From Dugong dugon (lineage: Eukaryota; Chordata; Mammalia; Sirenia; Dugongidae), in assembly GCA_030035585.1 (NCBI GenBank), contig CM057469.1:60715501-60779500 (forward strand): a stretch of 64,000 bases of DNA, given 5' to 3'. Shown here piece after piece: positions 1 through 11,994 of the stretch (its first letter is position 1; each line of letters begins with the position of its first letter). A model generated the notes under the pieces. It saw only the letters and a list, made by a program, of their open reading frames with translations. It did not search any database and had not been told where the DNA came from. Both the position numbers and the translations under genes were made by a program.

Positions 1-3000
1 TTTGTTTGCTCTGATTTGCTCTGTTTTGATTTGCTTGTCTGTTTTCTTTTTCTTTTTTTGTGTTGGGAGCCCCTTCTAGCTGGGCAGTACTGCGAGGCTT
101 GGAAGCTACTCCCTTACTCCGCACAGATGCACAGGGACATCCCTAGGGGCATTTCTTTTTTCTTCTCTTTTTTGGTTTTGTTTTTGGTTCATTTGTTTCT
201 TTGTTTTGTTTTCTTCTCTCTCTTATTCCCTTTTTGTCTTGCTTCATTTCCAGTTTCTCAATTTATTCTTTTTTTTCTTTTACCCTTTTTCTTTTCTTTT
301 TCATTTTTATTTTGCCCCATTTCTCAGTCTCTCATCTCTCCGCTCCAACAGCAGGCTCCCCTAGCACTCTTTTTTGTTTGTGTGTATGTTTTTGGGTCCT
401 GTTCCTCTCTCATCTCTCTCATCTTTCCCATACCCATCTTAGCTCCACACATCACAATATACCCCCTCCTTACTGCCTACCTGCACAGTGGGCTGAACAT
501 CACACTCCCAAGCAGCACAGGCACGGCCTAATGGAACCTGCCCCGCACTGATTGCTGATCAGCACTGTCAGCACTGGTATGTGCCACAAACAACCCATCC
601 AAGCAACTCCCCTTCAGCTGGACCTGCCCTGCTGTACCATACCTGAGTGACTGACCCTGCCTATTGGAGAAAGAGGTGAAAAGTATCGTGCCCACAGACA
701 AGCAAACAACAAAGAACCCACAGGCTGCTGCTCAGACATAACCAAATAAAACAAAAAAGCAGGATGACACAAACAAATCTACAATCAATGAAAGAGGAAA
801 ATAACCACTGAATGCCCTGAAGGCAGCAGACAATATCAAAACATTTACAAACACAGGATAGAATGGTTCCAGTAGGCATCCAAAATAAAACACCAGATGA
901 CCTTCCAGTAGAAGAAAAGGTGCTAGACCTAATGGATAGGGAATTCAACTCTCTAATATTCAGAATTATCAAAGAGTTGAAGCAAAAAGCAGACAAAAAT
1001 GAGGAAATAATAGACAAATTCATGGAAAAGGCAGACAATTCATGGAAAATACAGACCAAAAAATAAAAGAATTCAAGAAAATAATACAGGAACAAAATGC
1101 TAAAATAAATTCACAACTAGAAATCATACAAAAACAACAATTAGAAATCCAAAAGATAAACAAGATTACAGAAATGGACAGTGTCATAGAAGGGCCGAGG
1201 AGCAGGTTTGAAACAATGGAAGATAGGATCAGTGAAGTTAAAGACAAATACTTGGATACGTCTCTGAGGAAAAATCAAAAAAAGAACAAAGAAAATGAAG
1301 AAACCCTGAGAAGTATGTGGGATACAATCAAAAGCAAAAAGATGTGAGTGATCAGAGTTCCAGAACAGGGGGAGGAAACAGAAAACACAGAGAGGATCAT
1401 GGAAGAATTGCTGACAGAAAACTTACCTAATATCACAAAAGAGGAAAAGTTGACCATCCAAGAAGCTCAACAAACCCCATATGGAATAGAACCCAAAAGA
1501 AAATCACCAAGGCATATCATAATCACACTCGCTAAAACCAAAGGCAAACAAAGAATTCTGAAAGCAGCTCGAGAAAAACAAAAAGTCACATACAGAGGAG
1601 AAACAATAAGACTAAGCTCAGATTATCTGGCAGAAACCATGCAGGCAAGAAGGCAATGGGATGACATATATAAAACCTTGAAAGAAAAAAATTGCCAGCC
1701 AAGAATAGTATATCCTGCAAAACTCTTGTTCAAATATAATGGTGAAATTAGGTCATTTCCAGATAAACAGAAATTAAGGGACTATGTAAAAGCCAAACCA
1801 AACTTAGGAGACTTATTAAAGGAAGTCCTTCAATCTGAGAACAAACAATATCAGAACACAGGCTGAATATAGGACACAGGATTGTACTAGCTAGATACCA
1901 ACCTAGGAAATGAACTCTTAAGGACTATGCAAAACCAAAAGAATTACAAAAGGGAACTGGAGAGGTTAATCTTTAAATGACAACAGCATCAGAACAATAA
2001 AAAAGGGAATAAACAGTGTAGATATAGAACCTTCTAATGGAGAGGAAGTCAAGCGATACCAAGTAATAATAGACTGGTTCAAATCTAGGAAGATAAGGGT
2101 AAATTTCATGGTAGCCACAAAAAAAGTTAACAAACCTACTCATCAAAATAAAGAAGAAAAACATAAAGTTTCAGTAAAAACAAAACCTACAAAAACAAAA
2201 GAAATGAAAAAAAAATCCACAAAAAAGGAAGAGGAACAAAACTGGAGGACATTATGCTGAGTGAAATAAGTCAATCACAAAAGGACAAATATTGTATGAG
2301 ATCTCTACGCATAACTCATGTAAAAGTTTACACACAAAAAGACGCAATCTTTGTTGGTTATGAGGGATGGGAGAAGTGAGGGGGAACTAAATAGACAAGT
2401 GGTAACTTTGGTGAAGGGTAAGACAGTGCATATTTACTGGAGAAGCCAGCACAACTTGTACAAGGAAAGGTCATGGAAGCTCCAAAGACACTTCCAAACT
2501 CCCTGAGGGACTGAATTGCTGGGCAGAAGGCTGTGGGGACCATGGTCTTGGGGAACATCTAGCTCCACTGGCATAACACAGTTTTTAAAGACAATGTTCT
2601 ACAGTCTACCTTGGTGAGTAGCGTCTGGGGTCTTAAAAGCCTGTGAGCAGCCATCTAAGATACTCCACTGGTCTCACCCCTTCAGCAGCAAGGGAGAATG
2701 AAGAGAACGAGATACAAGGAAAGATCAGTCCAAAGGACTAATGGACCACAGCTACCACGGCCTCCACCAGACTGAGTCCAGTACAGCTAGATGGTGCCCA
2801 GCTACCACCACTGACTGCTCTGACAGGGATCACAACAGAGGGTCCTGTACAGAGTTGGAAAAGGATGTAGAACAGAATTCTAACTCATAAAAAAGGACCA
2901 GATTTACTGGCCTGACAGACTGGAGAACCCCAAGAGTACGGCCCCTGAACACACTTTTAGCTCAGTGGTGAAGCCCCTCCTGAAATTCACCGTTCAGCCG

Positions 3001-3243
3001 GGGATTGGACAGCCTCATAAAACAAAACGGGAATAATAAGGCACAGCTGTCCAGGGACAAGGACTAGAAGGCAGGAAGGGACAGGAAAGCTGGTGATAGG
3101 GAACCCAAGTTTGAGAAAGGACAGTGTTCACAAGTCATGGGTTTGTTAACCCTTGTCATCGGGCAATATGTGTACTAACTGTTTAATAAGAAACTATTTG
3201 TTCTGTAAACCTTCATCTAAGGTACAAAAAAAAAAAAAAAAAA
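1..3243 (+). mobile_element. L1 LINE with leader, ORF1 and 3' tail but almost no ORF2
   Basis: The copy runs off the left edge of the window. Bases 1-350 are a very pyrimidine-rich leader and 350-860 look like the rest of an L1 5' UTR. ORF1 lies at 863-1866. After its stop, about 380 A-rich bases (1867-2245) resemble an inter-ORF spacer. The sequence then jumps at about 2250 to the last ORF2 codons ('gctgagtgaaataagtcaatc') and a type A 3' UTR, ending in an A-run at 3226-3243. The missing part is nearly all of ORF2, so this copy could not retrotranspose alone. The type A tail is shared with 3611-4095, 24206-25078 and 51670-52625. Confidence 0.85.
863..1866 (+). pseudogene. L1 ORF1 (RNA-binding chaperone), broken
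   Basis: In live L1s this protein coats L1 RNA in cytoplasmic particles and acts as a nucleic-acid chaperone. A first piece (863-1066) leads into a lysine/glutamate-rich coiled-coil-like stretch in another frame (1042-1347). That frame reaches a TGA at 1345-1347 and stays open as 172 codons to 1866. This last piece holds the RRM start (IRVPEQGEE), the basic C-terminal domain with HIIITLAKTKGKQRILKAAR, then SADY-like LSSDYLAETMQARRQW, NCQPRIVYPAKL and SFPDKQKLRDY. All are classic ORF1p blocks. One frameshift and one internal stop make it a pseudogene, but the C-terminal half is unusually well kept. Confidence 0.85.
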
Positions 3244-3462
3244 GAATTATCTATGTAGGATCAGATTGACAACAGAACTCAAAAGGTTTGATGGGAAGCC
3301 TAGGGGACAGTAAGTTGAAGATAATGGTGATGGAATAATTTGGAAAACAATAGTGAGAATAGCAGCACAACTGGAAGAATGTAATCGATGTCACTGAAAC
3401 ATGTAGAAACTTTCAAAATGGTTTAACTTTGGCTATGTATATTTTCATCAAAAAAAAAAGGT
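3244..3462 (+). mobile_element. L1 3' tail, type C (old)
   Basis: This segment matches the end of the L1 at 18383-20095: 'tgacaacagaactcaaaag', 'gaatgtaatcgatgtcactg', 'catgtagaa' and a final A-run after 'tattttcatc'. It lies directly behind the A-tail of the previous L1. Only the last ~220 bases are present, so it is either a severely 5'-truncated copy or a remnant older than its neighbours. Confidence 0.7.
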
Positions 3463-3610
3463 CCTCAAGGTGGAGAAGGGAGATAGTTGACATGTCGTGG
3501 GGTTGTTAACCAATGTCATAAAACAATATGTGTACTGACTGTTTAAAGAGGATCTATTTGTCCTGTAAACCTGCATCTAAAGTACAATAAAAAATTTAAA
3601 AAAAAAAAAG
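3463..3610 (+). mobile_element. L1 3' tail, type A, very short
   Basis: It contains 'gttgacatgtcgtggggttg', 'aaaacaatatgtgtactgac', 'gtcctgtaaacctgcatcta' and an A-run at 3594-3610. These blocks also end the tails at 3243, 4095 and 52600. It is a ~140-bp 5'-truncated L1. Confidence 0.75.
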
Positions 3611-4095
3611 ATTAGTCCAAAGGACTAATGGACCACAACTACCACAGCCTCCACCAGACTGAGTCCAGTACAGCTAGATGGTGCCAGCTACCACCACTGA
3701 TTGCTCTGACAGGGATCACAACAGAGGGTCCCAAACAGAGCTGGAGAAAAACGTAGAACAAAATTCCAACTCACAGAAAAAGACCAGACTTAATGGCCTG
3801 ATGGAGACTGGAGAAACCCAAAAAGTATGGCCCCCCCAGACACCCTTTTAGCTCAGTAATGAAGTCACTCCCAAGGTTCACCCTTCAATCAAAGATTAAA
3901 CAGCCCCATAAAACAAAACAAGACTAACGGTGCACAACAGTCCAGGGACAAGGACTAGAAGGCAGGGGGGGATGGGAAAGCTGGTAGCAGTGTTGACATG
4001 TCATGGGGTTGTTAACCATTTTCGTAAAACAAGATGTGTACTGTTTAATGAGAAGCTATTTGTTCTGTAAACCTGCATCTAAAGTAAACAAAGAA
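3611..4095 (+). mobile_element. L1 3' tail, type A, second copy
   Basis: The segment begins with 'gattagtccaaaggactaat', equivalent to base 2725 of the first L1. It runs through 'gagtccagtacagctagatg', 'gctctgacagggatcacaac' and 'acaaggactagaaggcaggg' to 'cctgcatctaaagtaaa' with no proper A-tail. It repeats ~480 bases of the first L1 tail in the same orientation, with many point differences, so it is a separate insertion and not a recent duplication. Confidence 0.75.
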
Positions 4096-6150
4096 ATTGT
4101 ACGTATATATTTTTTGTGACATTGGTTGCAATACCCATAATGTGACAGCATACTCCCTCTTTTCACCTTGGGTTCCCTATGCCGATTCATCCAGTTGCCG
4201 TCCCTTCCTGCTTTTTCATCTTGCTTTTGGACAGGAGTTGCCATTGGTCTCTTGTATTTGACTGAACTAAAAGCACGTTCCTCACGTGTGTTATTTTTGT
4301 TTTATAAGCCTGTCTAATCTTTGTCTGAAAAGTGGACTTTGGGGATGGTTTCGGTTCTGGGTTAACAGAGTGTCCAGGGCAATAGTTGCGGCGGCTCCTC
4401 CAGTGTCTGTCAGACTGATTAGTCTGGCCTTTTTTCAAGAATTTGAATTCTACATTTTTCTCTTGCTCTGTCTGGGACTCTCTATTGTGATCCCTGTCAT
4501 AGCAGTCATTGGTGGTAGCCAGGCATCATCTAGTTCTTCTGGTCTCAGGCTGGTTGAGTCTCTGGTTCATGTGGTCCTTTAGTCTTTTGGGCGAATGTTT
4601 TCCTTGTGTCTTTGGTTTCTTCATTCTCCTTTGCTCTCAATGGGATGGGACCAATAGATGTATCTTAGATGGTCACTCACAAGCTTTTAAGACCCCAGCT
4701 GCTACACACCAAAGTGGGAAGTAGAATATTTTCTTTATGAACTATGTTATGCCAACTGGCCTAGAAGTCTCCCCAGACTATGCTTCCCAGTCCCTAACCC
4801 CAGTTACTCAGTCCCTCGAAGTGTTTGGAAGAGTCTAGGAAACTTTTAGGCTTTTGCTTTGGTCCAGTTGTGCTGACTTCCCCTATATTGTGTTGTCCTT
4901 CCCTTCACGGAAGCTAACACTTATCTACTATCTAGTTAGTGATTTCCTCTACCCCTCCCTCCCTACCCTCATAACCATCAAAGAATGCTTTTTTCTGTGT
5001 GTAAACCTTTTCTTGAGTTCTTAGAATAGTGGTCTCATACAATATTTGTCCTTTTGTGACTGATTCATTTCACTCAGCATAATGCCCTCCAGATTCATCC
5101 ACGTTGTGAGACGTTTTTCGGATTCATCATTGTTCTTTATCACTGAATAGTATTCCACTGTATGTATGTACTCTAATTTGTTTATCTGTTTGTCTGTTAA
5201 CGGGCATTTAAGTTATTTACATCTTTTTTCAATTGTGAATAGTGCTGCAATGAACATAGATGTGCATATGTCTATTTGTGTGATGGCTCTTATTTCTAAG
5301 AGTGGAACTGCTAGGAGTGGGATTGCTATATCTTATGGTATTTGTATTTCTAGCTTTTTAAGGAAGCACCATATTGTTTTCCAAAGTGGCTGCACCATTT
5401 TACACTCCTACCAGGAGTGTGTAAGAGTTCCAATCTCCCCACAACCTCTCCAACATTTATTATTTTGTGTTTTTTGGATTAGTGCCAGTATTGCCTGGGT
5501 GAGATGGTATCTCAATGTAGTTTTGATTTGCATTTCTCTAATGGCTAATGACTGCAAACATTTCCTCCTGTGTCTCTTAGCCACCTGAATGTCTTCCTTG
5601 GTGAAATGTCTGTTCATGTCCTTTGCCCATGTTTTAACTGGATGATTTGTTGTTTTTTGTTGTTGAGGTGCAGCAGTTTCTTAAAGACTTTGGAGATTAG
5701 ACCCTTGTAGGATATGTTATAGCCATTTTTTCCCCCAGGCTCTAAGTTTTCTTTTTACTCCTTTGATGAAGTCTTTTGATGAGCATAAGATTTTAATTTT
5801 TAGGATTTCCCAGTTATCTAGTTTCTCTTGTGTTGTTTGTGCATTAATTATGGTTTATATCCTATTTAGCAGTATATTAGGCCCCTAGCATTGTCCCTTT
5901 TTTTTTTTCCTTGATCTTTATCATTTTAGATTTTATGTTTAGGTCTTTGATGCATCTGGAGTTAGTTTTTGTGCATGGTGTGAGATGTGGATCTTGTTTC
6001 ATTTTTTTTTAACAGATGGACATCTAGTTATGCCAGCACCATTTAAGGAGACTGTCTTTTCCCCTTTTAATGGACTTTGGCCCTTTTCAAATCTCAGTTG
6101 CTCATAGATGAATGGATTTATGTCTGGGTTCTCAATTCTGTTCCATTACT
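4096..6150 (-). mobile_element. L1 fragment, type B 3' UTR plus end of ORF2, reversed
   Basis: Read on the minus strand this is the last ~1.1 kb of ORF2 followed by a 3' UTR. The plus strand shows reversed ORF2 end blocks such as 'gattcatttcactcagcata' (5061-5080) and 'ttgtgaatagtgctgcaatg' (about 5233). The 3'-UTR half (4125-4900) matches the copy at 61913-63355 better than the type A tails, for example 'tctggtctcaggctg'. The extreme 3' end and A-tail are missing. The 5' break is near 6150, after reversed ORF2 text 'ctcaattctgttccatta'. Frames are disrupted throughout. Confidence 0.85.
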
Positions 6151-7109
6151 CTTGTATAATTTCTAATTTATCATTTAAATAAATTAAACCATGTTTTCTT
6201 GTGTAGCAATAGATAATTGATAATTTTATGTGTGTCCAGCATGTGAACTACTCTTTAGTTGCATAAAAATTTCCCAATATGCGAGTCTTCTGAGAGAAAA
6301 CATTTTGAATATTTGATTTCTTGACACTCTCTGAAAGGTAGAGCAGTTGCTTATAACCTGGGCCCAGATAATCAGATGCCTCCTGCCCAGGATTTTGTAT
6401 CTGAAGCTAATGATGCAGAGGCAGATAAACCTATTTAAATGCATTTACCCTGTATGTTTTGTAAGCTATATGAGCATATAAATTTTTTTTTTTATTTAAC
6501 CAAATATTCGTATTGGTTAAACTTTTGAGAAATGCCATTTTGGGAAGGTCTGTATTAGACAATATTTACCTGTGTATTATATACTTAATCTAAAACAATA
6601 GCTCTCTTAATAATCTCATTTTCTCCTCATTTAATGGCAAAAACTCATGAAGAAATTATTTAAATTTTGTGTTTCAAAAGTATTTTATTCTTGTTACAGA
6701 AATTTCCTCAGTAGTGAAGATAGCTAGAAATTGTATGTGCTATTGTCCTGATGTATGCCAGACCATTTGTTTGATCTTTGATATTTTGCTTACCCATGTA
6801 TCTAGTGAATATATAAAAATACATTTTTGATGTCTCATTTAATGGATCAGAAAATTTTATTTTCATAGTATTGTGTATACACTTCTTTACACCTCAGTAA
6901 TTCTAGTCATTACCTTTTCATACACATTTTTCCTTTTATAAGTTATATTTTATTGAATGAAAACTACCTCTACCTTCAGAAAGACTATTATATTCAACTA
7001 ATGTGTGTAGTTAATATTAGATGCAAAAAATGGGTACCTGGTAATTTAGTCTGTGACAACCAGGGTTATGATTTCATTGTGGTCTTTGAAGTGAGTAGGA
7101 TATTAGAAA
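6151..7109. other. Unassigned AT-rich sequence
   Basis: I recognise no repeat family, exon or regulatory element in this stretch. Reading frames are short and have stop density expected of non-coding DNA. Confidence 0.5.
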
Positions 7110-7265
7110 AAATGTGAACCAATGATTCAAATAGACTTGAGTTTAGATCCAAGCTTCATCACTTGTTAGCTCAGTAAACTTAGAAAGGTTACTTAATTTC
7201 TCAGTTCTATTTTACCTATTTCTAAAATCTGTGTGAAAATCTAATAATTTCTATTTTGTTCATAA
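7110..7265 (+). mobile_element. MIR SINE, degraded
   Basis: MIR core-like order is visible: 'gacttgagtttagatccaag', then 'cttgttagctcagtaaactt', 'aaggttacttaatttctcag' and 'tttctaaaatctgtgtgaaa'. These correspond to the MIR phrases 'tgggttcaaatcc', 'gctgtgtgaccttgg', 'cttaacctctc' and 'catctgtaaaatg'. It is very diverged. Confidence 0.55.
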
Positions 7266-7283
7266 AAATAAGTTAATGTATGT

Positions 7284-7470
7284 AAGCGCTCTACAACTAG
7301 CCAAATGTTGGTGGTTTGAACCCACCCAGAGGCACCTTGGAAGATAGGCATGGCGAATTGCTTCTAAAACGTCATAACCTTGAAAACCTTATGGAGCAGT
7401 TCTACTCTGCATGCTTGGGGTGACCATGGGTCGGAATCAACTTAACAGCAACTAACAACAACAACAACAA
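7284..7470 (+). mobile_element. AfroSINE, long form
   Basis: 'gttggtggtttgaacccacc' is the B-box half of the tRNA-related head, followed by 'ggagcagttctactctgc', 'gggtcggaatcaactt' and a (CAA)n tail ending at 7470. The A-box half is decayed. The Afrotheria-specific family is the strongest species clue in the window. Confidence 0.85.
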
Positions 7471-7480
7471 TGTACATGTG

Positions 7481-8114
7481 TCAGGCCCCTATAAATATTA
7501 GTTAAACCCTTTACTGCTCTCAGCATGGCTACCATGTTGGTTAAGGATGCTCTTAAACCTTTAACAATTTCTTTTTTTATTATTTAGTAAAACATGCCTT
7601 CCATATGAATACATTAAAAGCCAGGACTTTATAGGAACCAAAGGAAGCAAAACTATTCAGCTTTTAATAAGTTGTTTACTGAAACAAGCAATAATTGCCT
7701 TGATTCATGAGCCAACTTGGTTAGTTTCTAGCTGCTTGACTTTTTACAAAATTTAATCAGTGTTTGAACAAGTGTATGGCTTAATTGTGCATAAAAAATA
7801 GCTATATTAGAATAATAAAGTGACTATGCAAATAAAGGGCCAATCAGGTGTTACAAAAGATTGTCTAAGTTATTGGATTGAAATATTACAAGCACCTGAC
7901 TACTGATTTTTGACTATTATTGACCATGAAAACTACATTTTGTAATTTATAACAAAGCAATTAGTCGTTTTTTGAAAACATAACATTTTGAAATATCTAG
8001 AACATAACTACAACATAAATTGAGCTACTATGAACAGTCATATGATTGGATTTAATTACTGACTTTTCTGTTAAAATATTTTTGAAACATTAATAAGTAA
8101 AATTTTAATGTCTT
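7481..8114. other. Unassigned AT-rich sequence
   Basis: No recognisable repeat, RNA gene or exon. The sequence appears unique. Confidence 0.5.
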
Positions 8115-8122
8115 CAAAGTAA

Positions 8123-8298
8123 TTATCCAAAAAAACAAAACCAAACCCATTGCCATTGAGTGGATTTTGACTCAGAGTAACTGTATAGGACAGAGTAGAA
8201 CTGCCCCCATAGGGTTTCCAAAGAGTAGCTGATGGATTTGAACTGCCAACCTTTTGCTTAGCAGCCAAGCTGTTTAACCACTTTGCCACTAGGGCTCC
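8123..8298 (-). mobile_element. AfroSINE
   Basis: Reversed tail and body: 'ccattgccattgagtggatt', 'aggacagagtagaactgccc', 'gccaaccttttgcttagcag' and 'gccactagggctcc'. The 8-bp flanks 'caaagtaa' at 8115-8122 and 8298-8305 fit a target duplication. Confidence 0.9.
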
Positions 8299-8389
8299 AA
8301 AGTAAATACAGTAAGCAAATTTATTTCATAATTTGATTTATGATTCTTTCTGTTCAACAATAAGGCATATAACAGATCAAGACTACTTT

Positions 8390-8920
8390 TCTAAAATTTA
8401 TTTTATTTTTTTGTTGTTATTGTTGAAAATATACACAGCAGAACATTCACCAGTTGAAGAATTTCTCCATGTACAATTCAGTGACATTGATTGCATTCTT
8501 CAAGTTGCGCAACCCTTCTCACCCTCATTTTCCAAATTGTTTCTCTCTCATTAATGTAAATCACTGCCCCTAAGTCTCCTATCTAATCTTTCAAGTTGCT
8601 ATTTTCACTTTGATCCCATGTAGACAGTTCTTAAGAGAGCACAATGCTCAAGGCAGACATTCTTTACTAGTTAAGCTAAACTATTGTTTAGTTTTAAGAA
8701 GACTTCAGGGAATATTTTTCATTTAAGATTTAAGGATTAAAGATTATCTCAGGGCAATAATTTTGGGGGTTCATCCAGCCTCCATGGCTCCACAACATTT
8801 GGATTCCATGAGAATTTGAAATTCTGTTCTGTGTTTTCCCTCTTTTAATCAGGATTCTTCTACTGAATCTTTGATCAAAACGTTCCGAAATGGTAACCAG
8901 ACACCAACCAGTTTTTCTGA
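8390..8920 (-). mobile_element. L1 3' tail, type C, reversed
   Basis: On the plus strand 'gttgctattttcactttgat', 'agagcacaatgctcaaggca' and 'gttcatccagcctccatg' are the reverse of the type C 3' UTR blocks near 19700-19880 of this window. It opens with an A/T-rich stretch that would be the reversed A-tail. Left boundary is fairly clear, right boundary is approximate. Confidence 0.7.
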
Positions 8921-9189
8921 ATGTCTTGATTTCCAGTATGGCATAATGAACAACTATTACAGAACAAAGTTATTACTTGCATCTTTCTTCTCATAGTTCC
9001 ATCAGATCTCTAAGCCTGTCAAACTCAAGAAGAAATAGATTCCCCAATAATATCATTTTTCAACCGTAAAGAAAATTTTATTTTATATTTTATACTTTAC
9101 AAAGCACTATTACATACCTTAATTTAATCCTAATTAGAACTTTTGAATCACATATTAGAATTATTTTTTATTTTCATAGATGGAGACTA

Positions 9190-9324
9190 AACTTGTTGCC
9201 ATTGAATCAACTTAAACTCATAGCAACCCTATAGGACAGAGTAGAACTACCCCATAGAATTTCCAAAGAGTGGCTTGTGGATTTGAACCGCTGACATTTG
9301 GTTGGCGGCAGAACTCTTAACCAC
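9190..9324 (-). mobile_element. AfroSINE
   Basis: Short form: 'gttgccattgaatcaactt', 'ggacagagtagaactacccc', 'gtggatttgaaccgctgac' and 'aactcttaaccactgcg'. The terminal 'ccagggctcc' is lost. Confidence 0.85.
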
Positions 9325-9348
9325 TGCGAGTGTTTAATTGACTTGATC

Positions 9349-9557
9349 AAAACCAAAAAGCCAAATCCGTTGCCATCAAGTGGATTCCAACTCAGAGCAA
9401 CCCTATAGGACAGTGAACTGCCCCATAGGGTTTCCAAGGCTGTAATCTTTACAGAAGCAGACTGCCACATCTTTCTCCTGCAGAACAGCTTGTGAGTTTG
9501 AACCACTGACCTTTTGGTTAGCACCCAAGTGCTTAACCACTGTGCAACCAGGGCTCC
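9349..9557 (-). mobile_element. AfroSINE, form with extra middle segment
   Basis: The copy has the usual ends ('ccaaatccgttgccatcaag' and 'gtgcaaccagggctcc') but carries ~45 extra middle bases, 'ctgtaatctttacagaagca' through 'cacatctttctcctgc'. The same extra block occurs at 22863-22900 and 32996-33035, so this is a subfamily and not a private insertion. It sits 25 bp from the AfroSINE at 9190-9324, in the same orientation. Confidence 0.9.
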
Positions 9558-9559
9558 AT

Positions 9560-11406
9560 TAGCTGATCAATTCCTGTAAAATAGTTTTGGATTCTTATTA
9601 AGGAAAAGATAATTTATTTAAAAAATTTAAAAATTTGTTATTAAAGATTATAATTATTCAAATGAGCTTAAAATTAATGAATTGAATGTCTTTTATTTCA
9701 AAAAGAAAACCCATAAAATTGAATATTTCCATAGCTAATTCTAGCATTTTTTAAACTATTTTTCATTAATGGAACTTTTACATTTTCTTTTTCTCCTGCA
9801 CTCTCTGCCTCCTCAGCTAGCAGCCCCTCACTTCTGCAAGTAAAACTTGGCCTTAAAATATTTTCATTCTTTATTGGTCTAAAATCTACTGAAATATGAA
9901 GTAAAAGTGGTTTGCTAGACATTACCCTGGTTTTATGTTTTCTTTGTCTTCACACTGAGCTGTATAGTATTGGTAGGTTGTCAACTTCTCTAAATTTACT
10001 CCATGTAAAATAACAATGAAAATACTCATTCCATAATGCTTTCTGTGATGAATATTAAATAATATGTCAAATATTTTTGTGCAGTAAAACAATCTTTAAT
10101 GACAATAAATTATTATTTGTCATTGTGTATATGATTTTTAAGGACTGACTATCCAAGTAGACAATAGTTATTTATTTTAAAACTTGGGTAATAATTTCTG
10201 AGGCTTAAAGCTTGTCTTCTTCTATTTAGAACTGAATGCTGCAGAAATACACTGATTTATCAGGATTAAACCTATGGGGTTCATTTGCCTTAGAGTTCTA
10301 AAACTGCAGTCTTTTTCCATACTAAACTCACGATATGAAAAGTTCTCATCTAAATTATTTAGAGCTTTAAAGAAGTTTCAAGTCAATTCTTGATATGCCT
10401 TTATAAATAAGTTAAAACTTAATACTTAACCTTTTTGTAAACCATCTTTTATGTCTCATGGTTTAATATAATATTAAATTACCATGAAAGGTGTAGGATG
10501 TCTCATACCTAGAATTTGTGGCTTGATTTTGGCTTTTAGAATAAAATTATAAATTCTCTAGTCTACTGGAATCATATGAGTAAATTGTGACAGCACTTGT
10601 TCACATTACTTAAATTTTAAAACTTATTTTTTTCCTTTCATTCACAATAACTTTTTGAATGAATGATGCTATTTGACAAATATATATTCTTATAAAGTGA
10701 CTTAGGTTACATTGCTAGCTAGCCTAGTAGCATTTTGAACTTGTCAGTGAGTAACCACATATTTTCTAGATCTAGTAAAATCATATAGCTAAGTATTCAT
10801 TCACTATTCCTAAACTAATAGCCCATTGGTACTATTCAGTGTACTAGTGAGCAGAATTTTGTTCCTACTCTTTTGAATAGACCCCCTGTAGTAATGGTTC
10901 TGCATAGGCATTAATCATTTTCTCTATGAAGTAGCCTAATGATGCTGAGGAGGTGCTATCATTACAGCACTAAACTATATTTTGCCTGATAGAGGATGTA
11001 AATTCTCTTTTAGTAATTATTAAAGAGATAGGTAATAAGAACAAGCAAATGACATGCTGCAAGTGTTATTTTAATTTTCATTTGAAGAAAAAAATTCTTA
11101 GCAAAAAGTGAGTCATCCTTTTCATTTCTTTCCCCTTATTCTTGTCAAGGTATAATATGGTCCATGTTATCAAGTTCACAGTTCAGTTTGGAAATGAGAA
11201 ATGTGCTTGTGACAGACTGGGATATTATACTTTTGTCATACTAACCCCTATTTGTAAAATTTAACTGGATCATATCCTAATAACAAAGGAAGATTTTTCT
11301 TATTTTATATATATGAAAATAATTTTGGAACTGCAGAACCCTATGTAAATGAGCCGGCACTCGTTGCTAGTTTTAAGTTTAACCTCAGATTTAATTGAGG
11401 ACTATG
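9560..11406. other. Unassigned AT-rich sequence
   Basis: About 1.8 kb without a recognisable repeat or coding stretch. It may be unique DNA or ancient repeats too diverged to see by eye. Confidence 0.5.
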
Positions 11407-11415
11407 TATAAAAAC

Positions 11416-11603
11416 GGAACCCTGGTGGGGCAGTGGTTAAGAGCTACCACTGCTAACCAAAAGGGCAGCAGTTCGAATCCACCAGCTACTCCTTGGAAAC
11501 CGTATGAGACAGTTCCACTCTGTCCTATAGGGTCTCTATGAGCCGGAATCTACTCGGTGGCAACAGTTTTTTTTTGTTGCTGTTGTTATTGTTTTTGTTT
11601 TTT
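11416..11603 (+). mobile_element. AfroSINE, well preserved
   Basis: It has a near-complete tRNA-like head ('ggaaccctggtggggcagtg' to 'cagttcgaatccaccagct'), then 'agttccactctgtcctatag' and a tail that passes into a T-rich run with GTT repeats. The 9-bp direct repeat 'tataaaaac' flanks it at 11407-11415 and 11604-11612. A and B box-like motifs of a tRNA promoter are still legible. Confidence 0.9.
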
Positions 11604-11612
11604 TATAAAAAC

Positions 11613-11990
11613 ATTCACCAAGAAAAATAAACGAATTAAAATAGATTTCAGAAGAGTGCTATTCAGAAGAAGAGGAATACTGGGATTAAAATTTCTAGAA
11701 GGTAATTATAATTGGGAATTAGCAACAATTAGGAATAATAAAGTGAACGAAAAGAAAAGCTTCAAATTTAACATCCAATCAATTATTGAAAGAAAATAAA
11801 GTCATTCTTGATGTCTTCTCCTTCCTTACCTTCTCCATCAAACATAAAATCATTCACCAACTCCTGTTAATCTCACCTACTTGGAAGCTTTAAGACAGTC
11901 TTTTTAATAATAATAAAAATATATACCTATCTGATTGTTATTTATGCATCATCTTCCAAATGGCATTTCCACCTTCCTACATGCTCTCTC
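11613..11990. other. Unassigned AT-rich sequence
   Basis: Nothing recognisable beyond A/T-rich DNA. An 80-codon frame at 11557-11799 begins in the SINE tail and shows no domain. Confidence 0.5.
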
Positions 11991-11994
11991 CCAT

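Noticed and set aside
16-551. Two long phenylalanine/leucine-rich frames (171 and 116 codons)
   Set aside because: They are by-products of the pyrimidine-rich L1 leader and have no domain or conserved pattern.
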